Below are positions 1 through 8,604 of a stretch of 64,000 bases of DNA, piece by piece. Source of the DNA: Lachancea mirantina (lineage: Eukaryota; Ascomycota; Saccharomycetes; Saccharomycetales; Saccharomycetaceae); NCBI GenBank assembly GCA_900074745.1, contig LT598462.1, positions 434,001 to 498,000 of the forward strand, given 5' to 3'. Numbering within the stretch: the stretch's first letter is position 1; each line of letters opens with the position of its first letter. Below the pieces are notes generated by a model. That model ran no database searches. It saw only the letters and a program-made list of their open reading frames with translations, and was not told the DNA's origin. A program made the position numbers and the translations under genes.

Positions 1-825
1 ATTATTACCAGCGATTCGGTAAAACACAGTTTGCCAACGCGACAGAACTCTCTTGTTCGCCAAAAATTCCACAGCCTTGTCAATTGGTACATTGTAAGGT
101 GACAAATATTCATTGGATTTCGTTAAATCGCCATGCAAGTTCACATTAGCACCTTTGCTGGATAATTTCTTATATGCACTAGGAGTGAGACAATTCCACG
201 GTACCAGTGATGGAAACACATAACACAACGCGGGGGTAAACTCTTCGAAAAGAAGTAAAATAAGCAGAAAACTTGGCACTTTGTAAAACTCACCTCTTCT
301 GCGATATTCTTGAAACTGGATTCTAGTCAATTGCAAGGATTTCAGTGGGCTCTTCGTTACTTTAGCTTCAATTTCTGCGAATTCAATGGTCTTAGAAGTA
401 CTCATCACAAGTTTGTTGAAATCGCGATATTCCTTGTGGATCACTCGCGTATCTTTGAACAATCCCCACATATTCCGTAAGCTCGATGTATAGTTTTTGA
501 TGACGAATTTACCGAATCGAAACCATTTGGTGGGAAACTTTCTCCATTGTTGAACTGCGACGTCTTGGTCTACCTGGTCAAAGATTTCTTGCCTTGGGAA
601 CACGGGTATCGGTAAAGACCTATCTGAGTTGATCGTGGACGATTTCAATGGCTTCAAATCGCTAATTTTATCGGATTGAGTTTTTCTAATGATGTTCGCC
701 AACTGGCTTAAACACTCGTTATCCCGGCATGATTGGGCAAAAAGGTCACTTGTCTCGAAATTGATCAATCGCCGAGTTGCTTGCTGCGAAACAGAATAAG
801 CTCTTACCACAGTGAAGGGAACCAT
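1..825 (-). CDS. PNT1: Pnt1-like mitochondrial inner-membrane protein (3' end off the window)
   Basis: An open minus-strand frame runs from the first ATG at 825 to the window edge, 275 codons without a stop; an in-frame stop lies further upstream near 915. The N-terminus is basic and hydroxylated, like a mitochondrial presequence. Around residues 174-182 a basic patch (EYRRRGEFY) is followed by a hydrophobic segment at about 183-205 and a short proline-containing tail, an arrangement like the membrane-proximal part of LETM1-type proteins. The identification as PNT1 (inner-membrane protein linked to Cox2 tail export) rests mainly on synteny: RBL2, DSE3, GPN2 and RPN8 follow in the order and orientation of YOR265W-YOR261C, and PNT1 is YOR266W. 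A different LETM1-like protein is possible. A GTGAGT at about 294-289 looks like a splice donor, but the frame stays open through it. Confidence 0.55.
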   Translation of the reverse strand, partial: MVPFTVVRAYSVSQQATRRLINFETSDLFAQSCRDNECLSQLANIIRKTQSDKISDLKPLKSSTINSDRSLPIPVFPRQEIFDQVDQDVAVQQWRKFPTKWFRFGKFVIKNYTSSLRNMWGLFKDTRVIHKEYRDFNKLVMSTSKTIEFAEIEAKVTKSPLKSLQLTRIQFQEYRRRGEFYKVPSFLLILLLFEEFTPALCYVFPSLVPWNCLTPSAYKKLSSKGANVNLHGDLTKSNEYLSPYNVPIDKAVEFLANKRVLSRWQTVFYRIAGNN

Positions 826-1135
826 TGGCAACTGTCCAATTGGTCTTGACGTGTTAGTGAATGAGTTATAGAAGTATTTTTCTACGCCAAAACTCAAGCT
901 CAACCTCAAGCAATGCACTTAGTTATAGCCTATATATTCAGATGGTATTCAGGAGATGGGCCATTTGGCTTCAGTTTAGCCAGCAATAGCTGTTTTCTTA
1001 GCAAACGGAAACGCAAACGTCAATGAGTTTTACTTGTCAAACGAAGACGGATTTGGGTCTACTTTGGCCTGAGGCTTGTCATTTGTGCTAGTATCGTTAA
1101 ATATATCATTCATTTGAGCTAGTCAGTTGACTTCA
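826..1135. other. Intergenic, PNT1-RBL2
   Basis: Promoter region of the minus-strand PNT1-like gene and 3' flank of RBL2. I see a TATATATTC stretch near 930-938 about 105 bp upstream of the PNT1 ATG, and no other gene or repeat. Confidence 0.4.
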
Positions 1136-1459
1136 TCAGGCCTTAATTTTAAGCACCTCATCGGCACTTCGAATTATTGCATGTGCACTCGACACGTCTT
1201 CAGAGCCCTTATAGGACTCAAGAAACGCCTCTAAATCGTCTTTAAACTCCTTAATTTTCACATGCAAAGTCGGCAAGAGTCTTTGAGTATCTTCCATCAC
1301 TTCTTTCTGTTTTTTCAAGTCAAATGGGTCTACATTCGGCAAGTTTTCTAAGCTCTTCACATGCGCTTCCTGTTCTTGTAAATCCTGCTGGTAATAGCTC
1401 TCTTCTTTCACCAATCTTTGGAGTGCACGAAACTTGATCTCGAATTGTGTGGGCGCCAT
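1136..1459 (-). CDS. RBL2: Tubulin-binding cofactor A
   Basis: The 107-residue protein has the size of yeast Rbl2 (106 residues) and matches it along its length: start MAPTQ, the YYQQ-L--QEAHV segment, VDP-DLKKQ-EV--DT-RLLPTL, and FKDDLE-FL--Y-G-EDVS near the end. Cofactor A is a small three-helix bundle that binds free beta-tubulin, helps heterodimer folding and protects cells from excess beta-tubulin. The helical, charged, cysteine-free composition fits. It lies between the PNT1-like gene and DSE3, all on the minus strand, as in S. cerevisiae chromosome XV. Confidence 0.97.
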   Translation of the reverse strand: MAPTQFEIKFRALQRLVKEESYYQQDLQEQEAHVKSLENLPNVDPFDLKKQKEVMEDTQRLLPTLHVKIKEFKDDLEAFLESYKGSEDVSSAHAIIRSADEVLKIKA

Positions 1460-1562
1460 GTCAGAGAGGTTGATACCAAGGTTATAGGATGGTCGCTGTT
1501 AGCCTGTTTGTTAGATTAGGCTATTCATGTCAACGGTCAAAATTGGTAAAAGTATATTGAGA

Positions 1563-1570
1563 TCACGTGA
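1563..1570. promoter_or_regulatory. Cbf1-type E-box TCACGTGA upstream of RBL2
   Basis: The palindrome TCACGTGA lies about 105 bp upstream of the RBL2 ATG in the short DSE3-RBL2 gap. It matches the Cbf1 core (RTCACRTG). It is one of many copies in non-coding DNA of this window. Binding is inferred. Confidence 0.4.
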
Positions 1571-1599
1571 CCTCCTCTAATCACCATCCGTTTAAACTA

Positions 1600-2703
1600 T
1601 CATAAGTCATATACACTACTAGAAGCATCGTTGATCTCCAAATCTTGAACCTCTTGTTCTATTCGCTGATCAGAGTCGTCTTGTGAATCGGTAACGAGAT
1701 CTTCCATTGCTACGATTTTTGGCGTCACTATAAGTCTCCGCAACTTTCTCATGGAACAATGCGCTGACGACTTTAACGGTTGAACGTCTTCTGCTGAAAA
1801 ATATGTTTCATCATCATTGGAATTTTCGCTGCGGTGAGGCGATTGGGATCGCGTCGCTGGCTGGACTAGACTTTCGACAATGCTTCCTAGGTCGGAGAAT
1901 TCTTCTTCAACGCTAGACGGGTCTGAGACTCCAGAACTGTTGTATTCAGGGCTCGATATGTTTTCCTGCAAATCGTGGGGCTCGTCAAAAACGGGCACGA
2001 ATTGCGTGAATGGCGGATCCGCTAGCGGATCCGCCAGGTTGATAAACGGGTGCATAGTTCGAGTTACGGGTTTTTTTAGCATTTTCGGCCTGGCGGTGGA
2101 TCTTGGTAACTCTGAATCTACGCTTGCTGGCTCAGAAGCGTTTCTCCTGTTCGACGAGTATGCTTTGATGATCTCTTCGTAGATAATCTCGCCCTCAGAT
2201 TTACCGCTGTAGTGCGATTCGGCGTCTTGCATAGGCTCCAATGCTGTGTCAAACTGCACTGGATATACCATGAGCGGCGTTTTCAACGTCAAATCGAGTA
2301 CATCTGGCGGCGAAGGGCGTGGCGCGGTGGTCAAGAAGGGAGACGAGCTTTGCCGTACGCGATCGCGATGGCTTTTAGCCCCGTGCATAGCAGGGCCCTC
2401 GGCAACAGACGGCTTCGGATCAGTTTTTTCTTGCCGACGGTTAAAGTTGTGTAGGAAAAGTTCGGGAACAGAGCTTAGCCGCTGTTTAAGTTTAATGGTA
2501 CCGCCAAATTGTCTGGAAATCCGACGTCCTTTCTGGCCGACAATTTCCACCGTATTGCTGTTTTTGATGCCGTCATCATATTCCATGTAATGCGTTGGCA
2601 ACTCTGGTATATTTTGCAGGTCCAAGTCTGTCAGCGTTAGCGATGCGGGTCTTTGAAAATCGTGGCTCCGATCAATTCGTTCGCCCAAATATTTTCGCGG
2701 CAT
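1600..2703 (-). CDS. DSE3: Dse3-like daughter-cell/bud-neck protein
   Basis: About 367 residues from the ATG at 2703; the open frame extends three codons further only to a TTG. It begins MPRKYLGE and continues with RPASLTLTDLDLQNIPELP, which I recognise as the conserved Dse3 N-terminus. The rest is low complexity, rich in Ser, Pro, Asp and Glu, with no membrane segment, as expected of a disordered bud-neck protein expressed in daughter cells after division. Position between RBL2 and GPN2 equals YOR264W. The C-terminal part (about residues 230-350) is strongly acidic. Molecular function is poorly known in any yeast. Synteny makes the assignment strong. Confidence 0.8.
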   Translation of the reverse strand: MPRKYLGERIDRSHDFQRPASLTLTDLDLQNIPELPTHYMEYDDGIKNSNTVEIVGQKGRRISRQFGGTIKLKQRLSSVPELFLHNFNRRQEKTDPKPSVAEGPAMHGAKSHRDRVRQSSSPFLTTAPRPSPPDVLDLTLKTPLMVYPVQFDTALEPMQDAESHYSGKSEGEIIYEEIIKAYSSNRRNASEPASVDSELPRSTARPKMLKKPVTRTMHPFINLADPLADPPFTQFVPVFDEPHDLQENISSPEYNSSGVSDPSSVEEEFSDLGSIVESLVQPATRSQSPHRSENSNDDETYFSAEDVQPLKSSAHCSMRKLRRLIVTPKIVAMEDLVTDSQDDSDQRIEQEVQDLEINDASSSVYDL

Positions 2704-3011
2704 GCCCACCAAGCTCCAATCACAAATTTATGGCAAAATTTCTATCACTAAGTGACACTTGCAAATGAGTTGCCATCATTAATATCGCTTTTATAACAAA
2801 GATCACCTCTAAATGACATCCACCAAACGCAGCGAATCGGGGAAATTGATATGCTTACAAAGAAAGACCCAGCGAACCAAAGCAGCTGGTCCCCGCACCA
2901 TCAATGCCTGTCAAATAAAAGTATGATTCATGTTCGATGGTCGAATAAAATGACAAGGCTGGTTTACCAGCAGACTGATTGAGTAGTCCGTGGATAATGA
3001 CATCGACTCGC
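2704..3011. other. Intergenic, DSE3-GPN2
   Basis: Upstream region of DSE3 and 3' flank of GPN2, 308 bp. I see no gene, repeat or strong motif in it. Confidence 0.4.
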
Positions 3012-4055
3012 TCATTTGACGAATTTAGAGCCTTGGGTGCGATCCCATTCTTTCAATGCCGATTCCCATTCGTCTTCGTCGTCGACGTTAACCTCTTTGT
3101 TTGCTGCTTCTTGTTGTCTGATGGATTCCGCCTGTTTTTCCTCTTCGAGTTTGTCATAATATTCTTTGTTGTCGATCCATCTGTCTTGTACATCGACGTT
3201 GGCAAGTGCAGTACCCTGTCTGGTGGCTTCTGCCCACACCGTGTCACCACCAACCTCCGAGGCTCCGAAAATGTAGCCGTTGGCTTTGTCAATGACGCTT
3301 TGTAGAGATATCATGCTGGTTTTATCGTCAACGCACAGAACTTCGAACGAAACCAAATTGAAATCGCTTACGAGTTCGCTGATAGTGTCTGTGAGTCGAC
3401 TGTACTTCTTGCCCAAGACACTCGACCCCTCATGGTCGATGTAGGGCCTCAAATATTCGAGTTCTTGCACTTCCGTATAGTAATCCAAGCGGAACGGCAA
3501 ATCTCCGTAGGATTTAAGCATGTCGATTTTGGAGAACACGTTGACGTGCGGCAGATCCATCATAAGCATCGATCTGAGCGCCAGCAACAGGATCGACACG
3601 TATTGCGACGGCGACGTCATGTAAATACAGTCGACGAGATTCACGACGCACAGTCGCATGTCAAGCTCTCTTTCGAGCCGTTTGAAGATGCTGAACAAAG
3701 CCGTGTGGTGCGTGAAAAGCTCTACTTGGCCCGGGCAATCGAACACAACGTACGCTTTTTCTTCGACCACTAACGACTTGATTTGTAATATGAACAAGTC
3801 GATAGACTTGTTCAACGATTCCAACGCATACATGAGCCCACCGTTGGGTCCCAATTGTTGTTCTGCCATGATTTCCTCCAAAGTGATGAAATTTCGAATA
3901 TCAACAGCACATGGATACGGCAGTTGATCGTTCGCAGGATCCATGTTCACCACTTGGCCATGTCGTCCTATGGCATTGAAAAACTGGCTACAACCGTTAC
4001 AATACGTCGATTTCCCAGAACCTGGCGGGCCTATAACAATCTGACCGAACGGCAT
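3012..4055 (-). CDS. GPN2: GPN-loop GTPase 2
   Basis: This 347-residue protein is a GPN-loop GTPase, a family needed for cytoplasmic assembly and nuclear import of RNA polymerases II and III. It shows the P-loop GPPGSGKS at residues 9-16, a Walker-B-like region with DCPGQVE at about 106-112, and the diagnostic GPN motif (G69-P70-N71) that gives the family its name. Length equals S. cerevisiae Gpn2 (347). The C-terminus is acidic and coiled (EEEKQAESIRQQEAANKE). It is divergent from RPN8 across 380 bp, the same arrangement as YOR262W/YOR261C. Confidence 0.96.
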   Translation of the reverse strand: MPFGQIVIGPPGSGKSTYCNGCSQFFNAIGRHGQVVNMDPANDQLPYPCAVDIRNFITLEEIMAEQQLGPNGGLMYALESLNKSIDLFILQIKSLVVEEKAYVVFDCPGQVELFTHHTALFSIFKRLERELDMRLCVVNLVDCIYMTSPSQYVSILLLALRSMLMMDLPHVNVFSKIDMLKSYGDLPFRLDYYTEVQELEYLRPYIDHEGSSVLGKKYSRLTDTISELVSDFNLVSFEVLCVDDKTSMISLQSVIDKANGYIFGASEVGGDTVWAEATRQGTALANVDVQDRWIDNKEYYDKLEEEKQAESIRQQEAANKEVNVDDEDEWESALKEWDRTQGSKFVK

Positions 4056-4435
4056 TGCGATAGATGGGGCAAAAACAACAAGAAAATAGTAAAAGAAGCC
4101 TCAATTTACAAATCTCTTCTATAGCTCATCGGGTTTTTTCAAGACTGAAAAATGATCAAAGCATCGGTAATTTCATAATAAAAGAAAAAAGACATAGTAA
4201 AAAACGCATATGATACAGCATACACTACTCTGTGTGGGTTGATGACCATCGGAATCTTTTGAACTCGCCCAAATCAAAGGCTTTAGTTTAGTATCCGGTT
4301 GCGAGTAGCACGTGACTCAGATTGTCTTTCTATACGAAGGCATTTCCCTCTCAAGAAACTGGAACTTTAAAGGATTAATAGAATCGGTGGCAAACCTGGA
4401 CAAGATTTGACCCAGGATAAACAGGTACCAAAGCA
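4056..4435. promoter_or_regulatory. Divergent GPN2-RPN8 promoter
   Basis: 380 bp shared upstream region of two divergent genes. It holds a proteasome PACE element (listed separately) and a CACGTGA at 4312-4318. Nothing coding is evident. Confidence 0.5.
4386..4394 (+). promoter_or_regulatory. PACE / Rpn4 site of RPN8
   Basis: GGTGGCAAA is a perfect match to the proteasome-associated control element bound by Rpn4. It sits 42 bp upstream of the RPN8 ATG, on the coding strand. Confidence 0.75.
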
Positions 4436-5425
4436 ATGCAAGTGACCAGCGAGCACGTAACTGTGGCGCCCTTAGTGCTGCTTTCAGCATTGGATCATTA
4501 CAAGCGGACCAACACACCCAATGGGAAGAGATGTGTTGGTGTAATTTTGGGGGACAATTCTAAAGCGACTTTGAAGGTAACCAATTCGTTTGCGCTACCG
4601 TTCGAAGAAGACGAGAAAAACCCCGATGTGTGGTTTTTGGACCATAACTACATCGAAAGCATGAACGAGATGTGCAAAAAGATCAATGCAAAGGAAAAGC
4701 TGATCGGTTGGTACCATAGTGGGCCGAAACTCAGATCTGCAGACTTAAAGATCAATGAACTGTTCAAGAGGTACACGCAGAAGAACCCACTTTTGTTGAT
4801 TATAGACGTCCAACAATCGGGCGTTGGGTTGCCCACAACGGCGTACATGGCTGTAGAACAGGTAAAAGATGACGGAACGTCGACGGAAAAAACATTTGTG
4901 CATTTACCTTCGTCCATCGAGGCCGAAGAGGCGGAGGAGATCGGTGTAGAGCATTTGCTCAGGGATGTACGTGACCAGGCCGCTGGTGGGCTGTCGATAA
5001 AGCTGACGAACCAATTGAAGTCTTTGAAAGGGCTGCAAACGAAACTTCGCGATATAGTGCAATACTTGGAGAAAGTCAGCCAAAAACAATTGCCAGTGAA
5101 CCACATTATATTGGGCAAGTTACAAGATGTGTTCAATTTGCTGCCTAATTTAGGAAGTCCTGACGATGACGAAATGGGGGCCGGTTCGGCCGATGAAGCG
5201 ATCAATGCTTCGAGTACGTTGCAAAAAGCGCTTACGGTGAAGACCAACGATGAGCTCATGATCATTTATATCAGCAACCTCGTGCGGGCGATCATTGCTT
5301 TTGACAACTTGATCGAGAACAAGATCCAAAACAAGAAACTGCAGAACACCAAGGAACCTAAGGCGGACAGCGAGACGACTGGAGTGGAAGAAACAGTTAC
5401 TGAAGAAGGGGGTAAGAAGGCATGA
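4436..5425 (+). CDS. RPN8: 26S proteasome lid subunit Rpn8
   Basis: A 329-residue MPN-domain protein. The N-terminal half (residues about 5-140) has the MPN fold signature ([23 protein letters not shown]). At the metal site it reads [19 protein letters not shown], lacking the HxH of active JAMM peptidases, which is the known state of Rpn8, the inactive partner of Rpn11. The C-terminal half is helical and ends in a charged tail rich in Glu, Thr and Lys. It acts in the regulatory-particle lid. A PACE box in its promoter supports coordinate control by Rpn4. Order and strand relative to GPN2 match YOR261C. Confidence 0.97.
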   Translation: MQVTSEHVTVAPLVLLSALDHYKRTNTPNGKRCVGVILGDNSKATLKVTNSFALPFEEDEKNPDVWFLDHNYIESMNEMCKKINAKEKLIGWYHSGPKLRSADLKINELFKRYTQKNPLLLIIDVQQSGVGLPTTAYMAVEQVKDDGTSTEKTFVHLPSSIEAEEAEEIGVEHLLRDVRDQAAGGLSIKLTNQLKSLKGLQTKLRDIVQYLEKVSQKQLPVNHIILGKLQDVFNLLPNLGSPDDDEMGAGSADEAINASSTLQKALTVKTNDELMIIYISNLVRAIIAFDNLIENKIQNKKLQNTKEPKADSETTGVEETVTEEGGKKA

Positions 5426-5930
5426 AGGATCCGCAGACCACCGATTCGAAGAATGAAGCGATACTAGGTGTGCATGCACATCGAGACCCAATACACGAAA
5501 CGAAAATGCGTAGAGTGCAAAAGCTTCGGGCAATAACTCTATCAGGAGAAGATTGCGTGCCTAAAACAAAATGATTCGGTGCTTAATTTCGCTCGAATTC
5601 GCTTGAATTTGCCCACAAGTTCACAAAAAGTTTACAGCAACTCGCACCAAATCACCGACAGATACTGAATCAGAACCACTTCCAAGCTATCGTCACTGGT
5701 GAAATGCCGTCTTATCATGTAAATTCCATAGAGGCCTGTAGTATCAATCGGTCGTACAACATTATATGGGTTTATCGACTATCAACACTTTCCAATGGTT
5801 CGAGATAGTCATGTCGCTCATCAACATGACTCATGAGTTTATAAGATCCGATCAACTGAGTTTGACCTTGTGACGGCGCTAGGCAAGAGCCCTCTCCATT
5901 GTTTATGTTTTGATGTTTTGAAATATCCCA
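5426..5930. other. Intergenic, RPN8-PUT3
   Basis: 505 bp joining the YOR26x-like block to the YKL01x-like block. It holds the RPN8 3' flank and the PUT3 promoter. I see no tRNA, repeat or recognisable element. Confidence 0.4.
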
Positions 5931-8417
5931 ATGACTGTGAAAGGATCGGAGTTCTCGGAAGAAGGATACGAAATATTTGATGAGCAACAAATCGCAACTT
6001 ATCCTTCAGATGGTGAGATTGCACCAGATTCAGAAGATTGTCCAGCTGGTAAAAGACGCAAGAAAAGGTCTTCCTTGGCATGTGTTCGATGTCGCAGGCG
6101 ACACGTCAAATGTCCAGGTGGAAATCCTTGTAGTAAATGCGTCGCAGCGGGTATTGCATGCGAGTATATGGAACCCAACAAGAAACTGATAGTTTCGATG
6201 AAATATTTGCAGAAATTGCAGTCGAACCTTGCTGAGATGAAGAAGGAGAATGTAAAATTACAATCTTTGGTTTCTACTTTGAGTTCGAAATCGGATGCCA
6301 CGAATTCAACGGGTACCAAAATGGACTCTGATACCGAAAAAAGTGAACAAGCTGTATCCAATACGCGCTCTGCGAAATCAGACTTTCCACAAGCCGATGA
6401 CGAAGAAATAGTACCCAATTTTACAGATCGAAGAGGACGACTTGTTGAATCAAGAACGGGCCAAAAATATTTTGTCGGATCATCTTCAATGACTTTGTTT
6501 GGAATGGAAATTCAGTCTCTTATACCGAAATCAGTCTCGCAAGCTGGTAACGAGAATCAATTTCTCACTCACAGCGGGAGTGACAATACGACTACAGCAG
6601 TATCCATCGACGAAATTCTTCAAGAGGAAGGTAATGCCTACAGAATTGTGCTTGCCAAAACTGACACGAATAATAACGCGACTGTAAATCTGGCACTTCC
6701 ATCGTACTCTTATGCCATATTACTCGTTGATACGTTCATCACTTACAATGATGGCTGCTTCTATTTCTTTAATGAGGGTTTGATCAAAGAACAGTTGAAA
6801 ACCATATACAATGGCGGTGCTGAGTTTCGCGATCACACTTTACAAACAATTTGGTTCTGCAAACTGCTTCTCATTTTTGCTACTGGTGAGATGTACCTGG
6901 GAACTGCAAACAAAAGAAATGGGAACAAGCTTTCCTCCAGGGAAAGCGCTAAACTGCCGGGCTCAGGATTTTTCGAAGAAGCCTCCAGTATTTTCAGCTG
7001 TCTGTTTTCCAGTGGGAGGATTGAGAATGTTACGAAGAACGGTGGAATAGAAGTTATGCTACTTTATGCATTCTACTTACAAGTCGCGGATTGCACAGTT
7101 GCGTCTTATTTCTATTTTGGACAAGCTCTAAGAACTTGTTTAATTTCAGGCTGGCATGTTGATGCGGAACGAGACAGTCTGTCCAGATTTGAGCTTGAAC
7201 ATAGAAGGCGGTTGTGGTGGACTGTTTATATGTTCGAAAGAATGCTTAGCAGCAAAGCTGGGCTCCCGTTGAGTTTTGCAGATGATACCATCACAACGGA
7301 ACTGCCAAGTGATTTTGATATGAGCTCTCCTCCGTTGGGCTGTGAATACTATATTTTCCCGGAAGCTGAATATATCACCAACTGTGTTAGAATCACGAAA
7401 ATTAATGCTCAAATTCTGAACAAACTATACCAACGACAACCATCCTCAAATATTCTACCGGTATTAAAAGACATCGTCATGCAACTTCTCGGCTGGCGTG
7501 GTTCCTTATCAGATTTTTTACAAGTCAATTTTACTCAAGAAGAACTGAAGATTTCAAGACTAACTACGAACATGTTTACTGAGTACTTTCAAGGCATGAA
7601 CTTGGCAATTCGACCGCTGTTGTTCCACTTTGCTTCAATCAGAATTAGGAAATGGGAAAAATCCGAGAATAGCTATGTGCGTCTAGAACGCTACTCAAAG
7701 ACAATTTCGTCGCTTTTGAATTGCTCTCTTCAAGCTTCAATTAACACAGTTCGAGCATTTTGGTATTTGAAAGAGCAGAATATGGTGGCGCTTTTCGGTT
7801 ATATGGACAGGGAGTATCTGTTTACGTCTGCCTGCACTTTAGTTCTTTTTAACGCTGCATTTGGAATCCAGGAACAAACTAAACAACACCTAGATCATGC
7901 CTTGAGCATTTTCACGAAGATGCGGAATCTTGGGAATAACCCTGCAGGATTGAGACGCGCACAATTACTTCGTTTAATGAGCAACCTTAACCATTTATCC
8001 GATATGAAAGACTTGATAGAAAAACATGCGGATGATTTAAGGCCGGACGCGGAGTTTGATGATCATAACGACAAGGAGGTCGATATTGTATCTTATGCTT
8101 CAACGACCTCCAGCAGTGTGCCTGAACATGTCCTTTCCGTGTCTGCCGCGAAAGCTAATGGAGTTTCTTCGAAATCAACTTCATTTGAACATACTTCTAA
8201 TGCTTTTGAACCAATGACTTTAGAAACAACATCCGATATTCAAACTTTTCTAGATGGGCTGGATAACCTCGGAAGAACTGAAAGCCAGCTTTGGAAAGAC
8301 ATATCTGACCAAGCCATGTGGTTGGGTAATACCATGGACCCCGCTGGAGCTGTTGGGGAGGAGAATGGCATCGGAGAGATCAACTTCAGCAATGAAAAGC
8401 GCAAAGCACAGCCATGA
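5931..8417 (+). CDS. PUT3: Put3-like Zn2Cys6 transcription factor
   Basis: An 828-residue zinc-cluster activator. Cysteines 51, 54, 61, 67, 70 and 77 form the Zn2Cys6 cluster. The sequence CRRRHVKCPGGNPCSKC is nearly that of S. cerevisiae Put3, and the following linker and coiled-coil (KLIVSMKYLQKLQ) also match, which sets dimer spacing on CGG-N10-CCG sites. A fungal-specific middle homology domain lies at about 250-600 (RRRLWWTVYMFERMLSSKAGLPLSFADD), and the acidic C-terminus is a likely activation domain. Put3 activates proline-use genes PUT1 and PUT2. The convergent neighbour is URB1, as in YKL015W/YKL014C, which confirms orthology. It is shorter than S. cerevisiae Put3 (979). Confidence 0.9.
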   Translation: MTVKGSEFSEEGYEIFDEQQIATYPSDGEIAPDSEDCPAGKRRKKRSSLACVRCRRRHVKCPGGNPCSKCVAAGIACEYMEPNKKLIVSMKYLQKLQSNLAEMKKENVKLQSLVSTLSSKSDATNSTGTKMDSDTEKSEQAVSNTRSAKSDFPQADDEEIVPNFTDRRGRLVESRTGQKYFVGSSSMTLFGMEIQSLIPKSVSQAGNENQFLTHSGSDNTTTAVSIDEILQEEGNAYRIVLAKTDTNNNATVNLALPSYSYAILLVDTFITYNDGCFYFFNEGLIKEQLKTIYNGGAEFRDHTLQTIWFCKLLLIFATGEMYLGTANKRNGNKLSSRESAKLPGSGFFEEASSIFSCLFSSGRIENVTKNGGIEVMLLYAFYLQVADCTVASYFYFGQALRTCLISGWHVDAERDSLSRFELEHRRRLWWTVYMFERMLSSKAGLPLSFADDTITTELPSDFDMSSPPLGCEYYIFPEAEYITNCVRITKINAQILNKLYQRQPSSNILPVLKDIVMQLLGWRGSLSDFLQVNFTQEELKISRLTTNMFTEYFQGMNLAIRPLLFHFASIRIRKWEKSENSYVRLERYSKTISSLLNCSLQASINTVRAFWYLKEQNMVALFGYMDREYLFTSACTLVLFNAAFGIQEQTKQHLDHALSIFTKMRNLGNNPAGLRRAQLLRLMSNLNHLSDMKDLIEKHADDLRPDAEFDDHNDKEVDIVSYASTTSSSVPEHVLSVSAAKANGVSSKSTSFEHTSNAFEPMTLETTSDIQTFLDGLDNLGRTESQLWKDISDQAMWLGNTMDPAGAVGEENGIGEINFSNEKRKAQP

Positions 8418-8604
8418 CAGCCTATCCGGCCGTATGATTTACGGAACGGAACTATCGCATGAGTACCTATAGCTTGCATGTCAACAGTAAATGTTATATG
8501 TCGATAGGAAAGCTCAATGACTAATGATAAGTAAGTGTTTAAGTGCTCTTTTTATGCTCCTTGGCAAGATTTAAAAAATTCCTTATTCTATGTTATGGAG
8601 AACT

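Noticed and set aside
282-300. Possible splice donor GTGAGT in the PNT1-like gene
   Set aside because: The reading frame stays open through it with sensible residues, and no TACTAAC branch site was found downstream.
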